From the NCBI RefSeq assembly GCF_038592905.1, contig NZ_CP151943.1:902001-966000 (forward strand): a DNA stretch of 64,000 bases, given 5' to 3'. The stretch is from Neobacillus sp. FSL H8-0543 (GTDB lineage: Bacteria > Bacillota > Bacilli > Bacillales > Cytobacillaceae). Below, piece by piece: positions 47,446-55,554 of this stretch (positions within the stretch are counted from its first letter, which is position 1; each line of letters begins with the position of its first letter). The position numbers and the translations under genes were made by a program. The notes beneath the pieces were generated by a model. That model was not told where the DNA came from. It did no database searches and worked only from the letters and a program-made list of their open reading frames with translations.

Positions 47446-49732
47446 TACTTTCGTCATTGTAACGCTGCATACCAAACTGGTTTCCGTCCATTGGTCCCAT
47501 ACCATACGGGTTCATGTATGGCGGCTGAGCCATATCCATTGGCCCTGTATAGGGTGCGCTGTATATCGGCGGCGTCGGAGGTACGAATTCCGGTTGCATT
47601 GGTGCTGGTCCTGGTGCACCACAGCCGCAATCACCACCAGCGCCTACTGGTATATTTCCTGGTGCTGGATATGGCTGTTGCATAAATGGCATTTGACCTA
47701 CACCCCTATCCGGTGATTCAAAATCTTGTTCTCCCATCACTCGTGGTGCAGGACCCATCTGCGGATAGCCATAAGGCATTTGACCGTAGGATGCTGGTGC
47801 CCCCATTCCCATTGGAGGTCCGCCCATTCCTGGATAGCCCATTTGCGATCCACCCATTGGAGGTCCGCCCATTCCTGGATAGCCCATTTGCGATCCACCC
47901 ATTGGAGGTCCGCCCATTCCTGGATAGCCCATTTGCGATCCACCCATTGGAGGTCCGCCCATTCCTGGATAGCCCATTTGCGATCCACCCATTGGAGGTC
48001 CGCCCATTCCTGGATAGCCCATTTGCGATCCACCCATTGGAGGTCCGCCCATTCCTGGATGGCCCATTGGCGATCCACTCATTGGTGGTCCGCCCATTCC
48101 TGGATGACCCATTTGCATTCCCATTTGAGGTCCGCCCATTCCTGGATAGCCCATTTGCGATCCACTCATTGGTGGTCCGCCCATTCCTGGATGACCCATT
48201 TGCATTCCCATTTGAGGTCCGCCCATTCCTGGATTGCCCATTTGCATTCCCATTGGTGGTCCGCTCATTCCTGGGTTGCCCATTTGCATTCCCATTGGCG
48301 ATCCACCCATTCCTGGGTTGCCCATTTGCATTCCCATTGGCGATCCACCCATTCCTGGGTTGCTCATGTGCATTCCCTGCATACCCTGGGCCTCCGGATT
48401 AAACCAGCCCTGATTTGCCGCTAATGGTGAACCTACAGGGGCTCCTATCGGACTTTCATCAAAATCAAAAGGCATTTCATCGTAACCTGCTGGGGCGTGA
48501 TCAAATTCCGCTGGAGTTTGACCATATCCTGCTGGTGTCTGACCATACCCTGCTGGTGTCTGACCATACCCTGCTGGTGTCTGACCATACCCTGCTGGTG
48601 TTTGACCGTACCCTGCTGGTGTCTGACCATACCCTGCTGGTGTCTGACCATACCCTGCTGGTGTCTGACCATACCCTGCTGGTGTCTGACCATACCCTGC
48701 TGGTGTCTGACCATACCCTGCTGGCTGGCCGTATTCTACTGGCATCTGACCAAAATGGGCAGGATCCAAAGTTGGTGCTTGCGACTGCATTGGATAAGTC
48801 ATTGGCAATTGCGGCATGAAGGATGATTCGTCATCCATTTGATAAGGCATTGCTGATGCACCGACCACTGTAGGTGCTGGACTTGGCTGATACGGCATCA
48901 TTTCAGGGCCTGGATGCATTCCTGGCATCATTCCTGGTGCCCCTGGCATATTTTCTCCTAGCACTTGTGGAAATGGCATAACTGGTGGTGCTTGGAAGCC
49001 TCCAAAAGGAGGACACGGCGGCGGACATGGTAGCGGTGGACACGGCATTGGCGGGCAATAGCCAGGTCCAGGCATGACAGGTGTCATTGGTACACAATAT
49101 TCTTCTTGTAGAACTGGTTGTTCAATGGGTGGTGGCGGTGCTACGATAGGTGCCTCCTTTATTGGTGCAACTGGTACAGGAATTTCCTTTTTAGGTACTT
49201 CCTTTACCTGAGGGAGAATATTAGCAGGCTTTGGCGGCAGTTGTGGTTGAATATTTGCCATGTTTACCGTATAAAAATTGTTTATATCTATTTCAGGAGC
49301 AATTTTAATTGGCATTTTCGGCTGATAAGGTACTTTAGGTGCTTCTTTGATAATTGGTACTTCTTTGATAATTGGTTTTTCTTTAACAATAGGAACTTCT
49401 TTGATAATTGGTTTTTCTTTAACAATAGGAACTTCTTTGATTGGAACCTCCTTTTTCGGAGCTGCAATCGGCTTTTCCTTGACAAACGGATGCTCAGCAA
49501 TCGGCATTTCTTTTTTTGCGCCTAAATTGATTGTAGTTTCCGGTGTAGACCCCATAGGTGCTTCTTTTTTTATTGTTCCACCTGCTGTTGGGACTTTTAT
49601 TTTCATACCGGGCATAATCATATCAGGGTTGCTGAGCTGTGAATTCATCTTTTTCAGCTCTTCAAAATTCACTCCGTACTTCTTGGCGATCTTCCAAAGG
49701 GTATCCCCTTTCTGTACGATATGGATCTTCAC
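47429..49732 (-). CDS. safA: Spore coat morphogenetic protein SafA (long, repeat-rich form)
   Basis: SafA organises inner spore coat assembly and binds the cortex through an N-terminal LysM domain. The LysM is at residues 1-48 ([29 protein letters not shown]). [14 protein letters not shown] Lys/Pro region, a Pro-rich segment, about 11 copies of YGQTPAG and then Met/Gly-rich 15-residue repeats ([15 protein letters not shown]) follow. At 767 residues it is about twice the B. subtilis SafA (about 387), the gain being in the repeats. The GTG at 49732 has GGAGGG eight bases upstream. Long frames on the opposite strand are shadows of the repeats. Confidence 0.9.
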   Translation of the reverse strand: MKIHIVQKGDTLWKIAKKYGVNFEELKKMNSQLSNPDMIMPGMKIKVPTAGGTIKKEAPMGSTPETTINLGAKKEMPIAEHPFVKEKPIAAPKKEVPIKEVPIVKEKPIIKEVPIVKEKPIIKEVPIIKEAPKVPYQPKMPIKIAPEIDINNFYTVNMANIQPQLPPKPANILPQVKEVPKKEIPVPVAPIKEAPIVAPPPPIEQPVLQEEYCVPMTPVMPGPGYCPPMPCPPLPCPPPCPPFGGFQAPPVMPFPQVLGENMPGAPGMMPGMHPGPEMMPYQPSPAPTVVGASAMPYQMDDESSFMPQLPMTYPMQSQAPTLDPAHFGQMPVEYGQPAGYGQTPAGYGQTPAGYGQTPAGYGQTPAGYGQTPAGYGQTPAGYGQTPAGYGQTPAGYGQTPAGYGQTPAEFDHAPAGYDEMPFDFDESPIGAPVGSPLAANQGWFNPEAQGMQGMHMSNPGMGGSPMGMQMGNPGMGGSPMGMQMGNPGMSGPPMGMQMGNPGMGGPQMGMQMGHPGMGGPPMSGSQMGYPGMGGPQMGMQMGHPGMGGPPMSGSPMGHPGMGGPPMGGSQMGYPGMGGPPMGGSQMGYPGMGGPPMGGSQMGYPGMGGPPMGGSQMGYPGMGGPPMGGSQMGYPGMGGPPMGMGAPASYGQMPYGYPQMGPAPRVMGEQDFESPDRGVGQMPFMQQPYPAPGNIPVGAGGDCGCGAPGPAPMQPEFVPPTPPIYSAPYTGPMDMAQPPYMNPYGMGPMDGNQFGMQRYNDESNEYDF
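47805..48365 (-). repeat. Met/Gly-rich coding repeats in safA
   Basis: Tandem units of 45 bp encode [19 protein letters not shown] 15-residue repeats. The five or so units from 47805 to 48060 are nearly identical. More varied units with [10 protein letters not shown] follow at higher coordinates. The near identity points to recent expansion by slippage or unequal crossing-over. Confidence 0.88.
48500..48740 (-). repeat. 21-bp coding repeats (YGQTPAG) in safA
   Basis: About eleven tandem 21-bp units encode YGQTPAG. Most differ by at most one base, so the block is recent and likely variable between strains. Confidence 0.88.
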
Positions 49733-49872
49733 TCTGATTTCCCTCCTATGCATAAGTCCATATAGTGTATGTGGTGATAGGCAAAGTGCTAACATTCTTC
49801 ACAGAAACTTATGCTTTTTTTTAATAAAATATGAATTTCCGCTAATGAATTAAAAAGATATTGCAGGTATGC

Positions 49873-49878
49873 TAAAAT
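49873..49878 (+). promoter_or_regulatory. Possible extended -10 box of niaR
   Basis: TATGCTAAAAT gives a TGn-TAAAAT extended -10 box about 30 bases upstream of the niaR ATG, with a weak -35. The niaR operator was not assigned. Confidence 0.35.
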
Positions 49879-49906
49879 AAGTACATATATCTTGAGGAGG
49901 TAACAT

Positions 49907-50446
49907 ATGTCTGAGCAAAAGAAAGTATTAGGAGAAGAAAGGAGAACGCTGATTCTGCAAGTGTTAAAGGACAGCACGGTACCACTAACAGGAAGCGAGC
50001 TGGCAACGAGGACAAATGTGAGCAGACAGGTCATTGTCGGGGATATTACGCTGCTCAAAGCAAGAAATGAACCGATTATTGCCACGAGCCAAGGGTATCT
50101 CTATTTTAAGCAAAATTCGAATTCACCTATTTTTGAGAGAACCATTGTTTGTCAACATACACCAGAAGAAACAGAAAGAGAGCTTAATTTGCTAGTCGAC
50201 CATGGTGTGTTGGTTAAGGATGTAAAAATAGAGCATTCCGTGTACGGTGATTTAACAGCATCGGTAATGGTTTCTAATCGACAAGAGGTAAAACAATTTT
50301 TAACTAACATGAAGAATTCAAATGCTTCGTTACTCTCTGAATTAACAAATGGAATTCACCTTCATACGATTTCCGCCTCCAATACTCAAGCATTGGACAA
50401 AGCAGAAGCCGCCTTAAAAGCAGAAGGTTATTTGGTAGAATATTAA
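49907..50446 (+). CDS. niaR: Niacin-responsive transcription repressor NiaR (YrxA)
   Basis: NiaR represses NAD synthesis and niacin uptake genes when nicotinic acid is plentiful. The 179-residue protein has an N-terminal winged helix (LKDSTVPLTGSELATRTNVSRQVIVGDI) and the C-terminal 3H domain with the histidines in CQHTPEE, VDHGVLV and IHLHTISA that bind metal and ligand. AGGAGG precedes the ATG. In B. subtilis it stands beside nifS-nadBCA; here safA follows directly and no nad gene is present in the window. It is convergent with pheA across a repeat array. Confidence 0.92.
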   Translation: MSEQKKVLGEERRTLILQVLKDSTVPLTGSELATRTNVSRQVIVGDITLLKARNEPIIATSQGYLYFKQNSNSPIFERTIVCQHTPEETERELNLLVDHGVLVKDVKIEHSVYGDLTASVMVSNRQEVKQFLTNMKNSNASLLSELTNGIHLHTISASNTQALDKAEAALKAEGYLVEY

Positions 50447-50474
50447 AAGAATCCAACTGGATGGGTTCTTTTTT
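50447..50474 (+). terminator. Probable terminator after niaR
   Basis: AAAAGAATCC pairs with GGGTTCTTTT (one G-T pair) across an eight-base loop and is followed by TTTT. It starts right after the niaR stop. Confidence 0.75.
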
Positions 50475-50497
50475 GCGTTGTGGGAAGGGGAGGCAGA

Positions 50498-50788
50498 GCG
50501 GGTATCCACCAGTTGGAATGGGTTATACGCTAGTTGGATTCGTTACACGCCCGTTGGGGCCGTTATACGCCAGTTGGCGCGGCTATAACGCCAGTTGCAT
50601 CCGTTATACGCCAGTTGGAATGGGTTATACGCTAGTTGGATTCGTTACACGCCAGTTGGGGCCGTTATACGCCAGTTGGGGCCGTTATACGCCAGTTGGG
50701 ACGGCTATCGGCTATACGCCAGTTGGCGCCGTTATACGCCAGTTGGAGCGGTTATACGCCTGTTGGAGCACCCCATCCGCCAGTTGGC
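50498..50788. repeat. 20-bp tandem repeat array (about 14 units)
   Basis: The unit GTTATACGCCAGTTGGNNNN recurs at about 50502, 50522, 50542, 50562, 50582, 50603, 50624, 50644, 50664, 50684, 50704, 50731, 50751 and 50771. Sixteen bases are well kept and four after TTGG vary (GGCC, ATTC, AATG, AGCG). A few steps are 21 or 27 bases. The array fills the gap between the convergent genes niaR and pheA. Open frames run through it in all three plus frames, which shows a repeat and not a protein. Confidence 0.9.
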
Positions 50789-50812
50789 TCACCTAAATCC
50801 CACAACATTAAA

Positions 50813-50840
50813 AAAGTACCGAGCAGATGCCCGGTACTTA
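50813..50840 (-). terminator. Intrinsic terminator after pheA
   Basis: The stem AAGTACCG / CGGTACTT lies at the pheA stop and is followed by TTTTTAATG on the minus strand. Confidence 0.8.
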
Positions 50841-51692
50841 GTTTAGTTCAATCATAACAGATGGATAGCTGCCAAGCATTTTGACACTGCAGCCGAGTGC
50901 TTCGAGCTCTTGCATTGCTCCTGGTATTAGAACCTCATCAAGCTTCATTTCTAAGTCGATTATGAAAAAATAATTGCCGATTCCTGTTTTCATTGGTCTG
51001 GACTCAATTTTTGAGAGGTTTATTTTTCGCCAAGCAAATGCTGATAACACCTGATGGAGTGCTCCAGCCAAGTCTGCTGGCAGAGTAACCATCAGCGTGG
51101 TTTTATAATGTGTTGAACCGCTGATTTCCTGGAAATCCAAATTTTGATTTGTCAACACGACAAAGCGCGTGTGATTATAATCAAAATCATGAATATTCCG
51201 CTGAACAATCGCGAGGCCGTATTCCTTAGCGGCTAGTTCATTCGCTATCGCTGCAGCATTAAGTTCTGGCTGATCCATGACCATTTTCGCAGCCGCAGCC
51301 GTTGAACTCACACTCTCAGAGGGAATATCTTTAAACTTAGTATGTAAAAATTTATGACACTGGGCAATGGCATGGGAATGGCTGTAGACCTTGCTTATTT
51401 CCTGCCAGTTGCCTGCATTGTCAGGGTGAACCATTAGATGTTGTTTGATAGGGATTGTAATTTCACCAACAATCGGCAGCTGAACAACATGTGTTAAATA
51501 ATCAAGGGTAATATTGACTGATCCCTCAAGAGCATTCTCAACGGGAACAACCGCCAATTCCACTTTTTCATCGACAACAGCATCCATACATTCAGGAATT
51601 GTCCGATACGGTTCAGTTTCAATTCCAGGAAAAACCTTCATCACAGCTAATTCTGTGAAAGTCGCTTTTGGTCCTAAAAAACCCACCTTCAT
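50838..51692 (-). CDS. pheA: Prephenate dehydratase
   Basis: This enzyme converts prephenate to phenylpyruvate for phenylalanine synthesis. The 284-residue protein has the two-lobed catalytic domain (MKVGFLGPKATFTELAV, PVENALEGSVNITLDYL, SHSHAIAQCHKFL, HTRFVVL) and a C-terminal ACT domain with KINLSKIESRPMKTGIGNYFFIIDLE. The ESRP motif indicates feedback inhibition by phenylalanine. It follows pheB by 54 bases. The pheB-pheA order is as in B. subtilis. Confidence 0.95.
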   Translation of the reverse strand: MKVGFLGPKATFTELAVMKVFPGIETEPYRTIPECMDAVVDEKVELAVVPVENALEGSVNITLDYLTHVVQLPIVGEITIPIKQHLMVHPDNAGNWQEISKVYSHSHAIAQCHKFLHTKFKDIPSESVSSTAAAAKMVMDQPELNAAAIANELAAKEYGLAIVQRNIHDFDYNHTRFVVLTNQNLDFQEISGSTHYKTTLMVTLPADLAGALHQVLSAFAWRKINLSKIESRPMKTGIGNYFFIIDLEMKLDEVLIPGAMQELEALGCSVKMLGSYPSVMIELN

Positions 51693-51746
51693 GTTTCATA
51701 CACACTCCCTAAAAAAATTCTCTCTAAATAAGAAAGGGACAGTTCA

Positions 51747-52202
51747 CTATGCCCCTGACCCAAGTACTTCTACTTTTTCGACAAATTCAAGCTTCCTTAA
51801 TTCAAAAAGCAATTCGTCTATTCCCGTTATAATACCAGAAGTATTCAACGAAAGGGTCATATTTGCTCTTCCTTGCAAGGGAATGGTTTGGTGAATGGTT
51901 AATACATTGCATCCCGAGGCAGCAACAACACCAAGCAATTTTGAAAGCGTACCTGAACGATCCTCAAGATAGAAAAAGAGAGAAATGATATTCTCTTTTT
52001 GAATAGTTGAGAAAGGAAAGACAGTATCCTTGTATTTATAATAGGCACTTCTGCTTAAATCAACCTGCTGCACGGCATCCCAAATCGATTCTGCTTTGCC
52101 TCTTTCAAGCATTTCCTTGACATCGAGGGTTTTTTTCATTGCTTCAGGCAATACATCCTCACGTACTAAATAAAATTTTTTATCTAAATTCTCATTTTTC
52201 AT
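51747..52202 (-). CDS. pheB: ACT domain protein PheB
   Basis: This 151-residue protein has an N-terminal helical part ([20 protein letters not shown]) and a C-terminal ACT domain ([23 protein letters not shown]). In B. subtilis PheB accompanies PheA and is thought to tune aromatic amino acid or threonine metabolism; its exact role is not settled. The ATG at 52202 is chosen because AGGTGGG lies just upstream. A GTG four codons earlier overlaps that site. Confidence 0.88.
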   Translation of the reverse strand: MKNENLDKKFYLVREDVLPEAMKKTLDVKEMLERGKAESIWDAVQQVDLSRSAYYKYKDTVFPFSTIQKENIISLFFYLEDRSGTLSKLLGVVAASGCNVLTIHQTIPLQGRANMTLSLNTSGIITGIDELLFELRKLEFVEKVEVLGSGA

Positions 52203-52228
52203 CTCTCTACCCACCTGATTATAAGAAA

Positions 52229-52289
52229 AGCGCTTGGCGCATGTTCATCTTCGTCCAAGATTACTCTTGAACTTAATGGCGCCAACGCT
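52229..52289 (-). other. Structured element between obg and pheB
   Basis: On the minus strand AGCGTTGGCGC (52289-52279) can pair with GCGCCAAGCGCT (52240-52229). An inner stem GTTCAAGA / TCTTGGAC lies inside. TTTTCTTAT follows the outer stem. It may be an ordinary terminator with a long loop or an attenuator in front of pheB-pheA. Confidence 0.55.
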
Positions 52290-52318
52290 TCACCTTCTCA
52301 AAGTTATACTAGTAAAAA

Positions 52319-53608
52319 CTACTCAATAAACTCAAATTCAAATTCTAATAATCGAACGAGGTCCCCGTCTTTTGCACCTTTTTCCCTTAAGGCTCCGTCA
52401 ACTCCCATACCGCGAAGCTGTCTTGCGAAACGGCGAACGGATTCGTCTGTTGAAAAGTTTGTCATCTTAAATAATTTTTCTATTTTATCACCTGAGAGAA
52501 CAAATGCCCCATCTGGATCTCTTGTAATAAAGAAGTCTTGAGGTTCTGATTCATGCTTGTAAAGGACACGATTTTCTCCAGCTTCCTCTTCTGCATGCTC
52601 AAGAGGAAATTCAGGTGTTTGCTCAATTTTATCTGCAACCGCAAATAAGAGCTCGCGCAAGCCTTTTCTAGTCACAGCAGAAATTGGATAGATAGGATAA
52701 TCCTCTTTCAACTGCTCTTTAAATTTTTGCAGATTTTCTTCGGCTTCAGGTATGTCCATTTTATTAGCAACAATCACTTGTGGACGTTCCGTTAGGCGCA
52801 GATTATATTCTTCTAATTCTTTATTGATGGTCAGGTAATCCTCGTATGGGTCACGGCCCTCTGTTGCTGCCATATCGATGACATGAACAATTACGCGAGT
52901 CCGTTCAATATGACGTAAGAATTGATGGCCTAATCCAACACCCTGGTGAGCGCCTTCAATCAAGCCCGGAAGATCGGCCATGACAAAGCTTCGGTTATCT
53001 TCTGTTTCAACCATGCCCAAATTCGGTACAATCGTTGTAAAATGGTACTCAGCAATTTTCGGCTTTGCTGATGAAACAACTGATAACAAGGTAGATTTAC
53101 CAACGCTAGGAAAACCTACTAAGCCCACGTCTGCAAGCAGCTTTAATTCTAGCAGCACATCGCGTTCTTGACCTGGCTCGCCATTTTCCGCAAGCTCAGG
53201 GGCAGGATTTTGCGGGGTTGCAAAGCGAGAATTCCCTCGTCCACCTCGTCCACCTTTGGCAATAATTGCGCGCTGACCGTTTTCAACGAGGTCAGCAATC
53301 ACTTCTTTTGTTTCAGCATCAATAACAACTGTACCAGGCGGGACCTTAACAATCATGTCCTTAGCATTTTTACCATGCTGATTTTTCGACATTCCATGTT
53401 CACCGCGCGGGGCTTTCCAGTGCTTTTGATATCGGAAGTCCATTAAGGTCCTTAGACCTTCGTTCACTTCAAATATAACATTGGCACCTTTACCGCCATC
53501 ACCGCCGGCAGGGCCGCCTAATGGCACATATTTTTCACGGCGATACGCAACAATTCCATTACCGCCATCTCCGCCTTTTACATAAATCTTCGTTTGATCG
53601 ACAAACAT
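52319..53608 (-). CDS. obg: GTPase ObgE
   Basis: Obg is an essential ribosome-associated GTPase of 50S assembly, also needed for sigma-B stress activation and the sporulation phosphorelay. The 429-residue protein has the glycine-rich Obg domain ([17 protein letters not shown]), the G domain ([26 protein letters not shown]) and a C-terminal OCT domain. It follows spo0B by 68 bases. The spo0B-obg pairing is typical of Bacillus. Confidence 0.96.
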   Translation of the reverse strand: MFVDQTKIYVKGGDGGNGIVAYRREKYVPLGGPAGGDGGKGANVIFEVNEGLRTLMDFRYQKHWKAPRGEHGMSKNQHGKNAKDMIVKVPPGTVVIDAETKEVIADLVENGQRAIIAKGGRGGRGNSRFATPQNPAPELAENGEPGQERDVLLELKLLADVGLVGFPSVGKSTLLSVVSSAKPKIAEYHFTTIVPNLGMVETEDNRSFVMADLPGLIEGAHQGVGLGHQFLRHIERTRVIVHVIDMAATEGRDPYEDYLTINKELEEYNLRLTERPQVIVANKMDIPEAEENLQKFKEQLKEDYPIYPISAVTRKGLRELLFAVADKIEQTPEFPLEHAEEEAGENRVLYKHESEPQDFFITRDPDGAFVLSGDKIEKLFKMTNFSTDESVRRFARQLRGMGVDGALREKGAKDGDLVRLLEFEFEFIE

Positions 53609-53676
53609 AGTAATTCCTCCCGCAACTTCTTTTTTAACTGATGATTGCGCCAGAGTTTCGCACGCTAGGGTACCAC

Positions 53677-54207
53677 TTACAGTGCTGGCACAAAAGCTTC
53701 TAATGCGAGTTCGCTTTCAGAGAATTCCTTGATATCCACATCTATGTCAGATGTAGCCAGGAATTGTTCAATCAGTTCGTTTTTATTTATTATTCCGCTA
53801 AAATCAAAAAAGAAACGGACTCCTTCTATTTGCGGATCAATTGTAATCGATAAATGATTTTCTTGAAATGCCTCAATTGCCTGATCCAAGCAAGCAAAAA
53901 AGGATTGAATCCATGTTGTCAATGATAAATCATTAATTTCCACTGGTTTAGGATCGTTAAGCACTTCGTATTCAAGCTCGAAGTAGTGTCTTTCCCAATT
54001 TGACCGCAACAATAGTGAGGCAAACATTGGCAAATGAAAATTCGAGAGCTTTGATTCGTTCTGTGCAACAATCACAATTTCATCAATGCATGCTTTTGCC
54101 CGGTCAATCCTATTTAAATCCAAGTTTCCTTTAATCAATTGCAGCTTATTAAGCCAATCATGTCGTGAGTGCCGAAGCACCTTAACAATATCCCAATCTT
54201 TCTCCAT
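53677..54207 (-). CDS. spo0B: Sporulation phosphotransferase Spo0B
   Basis: Spo0B relays phosphate from Spo0F to Spo0A at the onset of sporulation. The 176-residue protein has the phospho-acceptor H16 in [20 protein letters not shown], equal to H30 of B. subtilis, whose protein is about 15 residues longer at the N terminus. A degenerate ATPase-like C-terminal domain follows, as in the family. It lies upstream of obg and downstream of rpmA. Confidence 0.9.
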   Translation of the reverse strand: MEKDWDIVKVLRHSRHDWLNKLQLIKGNLDLNRIDRAKACIDEIVIVAQNESKLSNFHLPMFASLLLRSNWERHYFELEYEVLNDPKPVEINDLSLTTWIQSFFACLDQAIEAFQENHLSITIDPQIEGVRFFFDFSGIINKNELIEQFLATSDIDVDIKEFSESELALEAFVPAL

Positions 54208-54408
54208 AATCGCACTCCTAGACTAAGTGTCGAAAAATCTGTTTGCAGTTAGTATATCAAAAAAGTTCGATAGAGTAAGCCTTTTTTGCGCGAATGATGT
54301 CCAACAGAGGCAAAAAAATGAGGAGTTTTTCGAGAAGGTACCCCTGGAGTTCTGCGAGCATTCCTATACCATGAATGGTTGTGGGAAAATTTGCCTCATT
54401 AAGCAAAA

Positions 54409-54440
54409 AGAAAACTCTAACCGATCAGGTTAGAGTTTTC
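54409..54440 (-). terminator. Intrinsic terminator after rpmA
   Basis: The perfect stem AAAACTCTAACC / GGTTAGAGTTTT with a five-base loop lies after the rpmA stop. T-rich sequence (TCTTTTTGCTT) follows on the minus strand. Confidence 0.88.
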
Positions 54441-54449
54441 ACTGAAAGC

Positions 54450-54743
54450 TTAAGCTTCTTGTGCTACTGGATAAACGCTCACTTGTTTGCGGTCACGACC
54501 CAAACGTTCGAATTTAACCACACCGTCGATTTTTGCAAAAAGAGTGTCGTCTCCTCCGCGTCCAACGTTTTCACCTGGGTAAATCTTTGTACCGCGTTGA
54601 CGGTAAAGGATAGAGCCACCAGATACGAATTGACCGTCTGCACGCTTAGCGCCAAGACGCTTAGAGATAGAGTCACGTCCGTTTCTTGTAGAACCTACAC
54701 CTTTTTTAGATGCGAACAACTGAAGATCTAATTTTAATAACAT
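54450..54743 (-). CDS. rpmA: 50S ribosomal protein bL27
   Basis: bL27 reaches into the peptidyl-transferase centre. The 97-residue protein has the Firmicutes N-terminal extension [10 protein letters not shown] that precedes [15 protein letters not shown]. The Prp protease encoded just upstream removes that extension, with cleavage expected after F10. It ends the rplU-prp-rpmA unit, before a strong terminator. Confidence 0.97.
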   Translation of the reverse strand: MLLKLDLQLFASKKGVGSTRNGRDSISKRLGAKRADGQFVSGGSILYRQRGTKIYPGENVGRGGDDTLFAKIDGVVKFERLGRDRKQVSVYPVAQEA

Positions 54744-54755
54744 TTATTCCACCTC

Positions 54756-55085
54756 CTACTTTTTGAAGGTTATTTTTATGTGCTTTCCGTATTCTTCTTC
54801 AATCGTTCGTAATGAGACAGCCATACCTTCAAGCAGGAGCTGTACCTTCTCATATGTGTCTGCCGGAAGATTTTCCGGTACGACACAGCGGAGAAAACCA
54901 TCACCGTTTTCAATCTCGGGCGTGACACCTGTTAGGGCGTGCACGGCGTTGATTGTGCCAACAGATACTGCGGATACGCCTGCACAGACAATATCCTTTC
55001 CCCGATTAGCAAAAAATGCATGACCACTGATTTCGAAGGTAGAAATAGATTCGGACTCAGTACGAGTAATCGTAATTCTAATCAT
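54756..55085 (-). CDS. prp: Ribosomal-processing cysteine protease Prp (YsxB)
   Basis: Prp cleaves the N-terminal extension of bL27. The 109-residue protein shows the catalytic pair H22 (ISGHAFFANRG) and C34 (DIVCAGVSA), as in the Staphylococcus enzyme. It lies between rplU and rpmA, the constant position for genes of this family in Firmicutes. The bL27 extension is present here, so the pair is functional together. Confidence 0.93.
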   Translation of the reverse strand: MIRITITRTESESISTFEISGHAFFANRGKDIVCAGVSAVSVGTINAVHALTGVTPEIENGDGFLRCVVPENLPADTYEKVQLLLEGMAVSLRTIEEEYGKHIKITFKK

Positions 55086-55100
55086 TTGCTGAACAACACC

Positions 55101-55409
55101 TTATGCGTTGATAGCTTCGATAATAACTTTTGTGTATGGTTGACGATGACCTTGCTTCTTACGGTAGTTTTTCTTAGCCTTATATTTGAAAACAATGATC
55201 TTCTTTTGACGACCTTGCTTTTCAACTTTAGCTGTAACCGTAGCACCTTCAACAACCGGGCTTCCTACTTTAACGTTTTCGCCGCCAACGAAAAGAACTT
55301 TATCAAAAGTTACTGTTTCGCCTGCTTCTACATCAAGCTTTTCAATGTAGATTGCTTGACCTGCTTCAACTTTAAGTTGTTTACCACCAGTTTCGATAAT
55401 TGCGTACAT
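55101..55409 (-). CDS. rplU: 50S ribosomal protein bL21
   Basis: bL21 is a 23S rRNA-binding ribosomal protein of 102 residues. It begins [18 protein letters not shown] and has the C-terminal signature [19 protein letters not shown]. The ATG at 55409 follows AAGGAGGTG. A frame three codons longer overlaps that site. It is preceded by an L21 leader RNA that should allow autogenous control of the rplU-prp-rpmA unit. Confidence 0.97.
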   Translation of the reverse strand: MYAIIETGGKQLKVEAGQAIYIEKLDVEAGETVTFDKVLFVGGENVKVGSPVVEGATVTAKVEKQGRQKKIIVFKYKAKKNYRKKQGHRQPYTKVIIEAINA

Positions 55410-55424
55410 GAACTGCACCTCCTT

Positions 55425-55518
55425 ATAAACTCAGACTCGCCATCCGCAGGTGTTTACTAGTAAAGTAAAACTTATAACCTGTTCTGTGCGGTTGTAGCAC
55501 GGGTGCTACAAACATAAC
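55425..55518 (-). promoter_or_regulatory. Ribosomal protein L21 leader
   Basis: Upstream of rplU the minus strand forms a short hairpin TGTAGCA / TGCTACA. A larger one follows, CCGCA with AGGT and GTTTTAC on one side and GTAAAC, ACCT, TGCGG on the other. Position and shape match the L21 leader class of Firmicutes, where bL21 represses its own operon. The boundaries are estimates. Confidence 0.65.
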
Positions 55519-55524
55519 ATTAAA

Positions 55525-55554
55525 ATACTAACATAATATCTTCAAAAGTGTCAA
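55525..55554 (-). promoter_or_regulatory. Probable promoter of rplU-prp-rpmA
   Basis: The minus strand has TTGACA (55549-55554), an 18-base spacer and TAGTAT (55525-55530). It overlaps the end of rng and starts the L21 leader. Confidence 0.58.

Noticed and set aside
47686..48424. Long open frames opposite safA (up to 238 codons)
   Set aside because: They mirror the safA repeats. The tandem period is a multiple of three, which keeps other frames open. They have no ribosome site and no family resemblance.
50498..50788. CRISPR-like array at the 20-bp repeats
   Set aside because: Only four bases vary between 16-base constant parts, far too short for spacers, and no cas gene is near.
50461..50857. 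Three overlapping plus-strand frames (YTPVG / LYASW / IRQLG)
   Set aside because: The 20-bp period yields similar peptides in all three frames, which indicates repeat DNA and not a gene.
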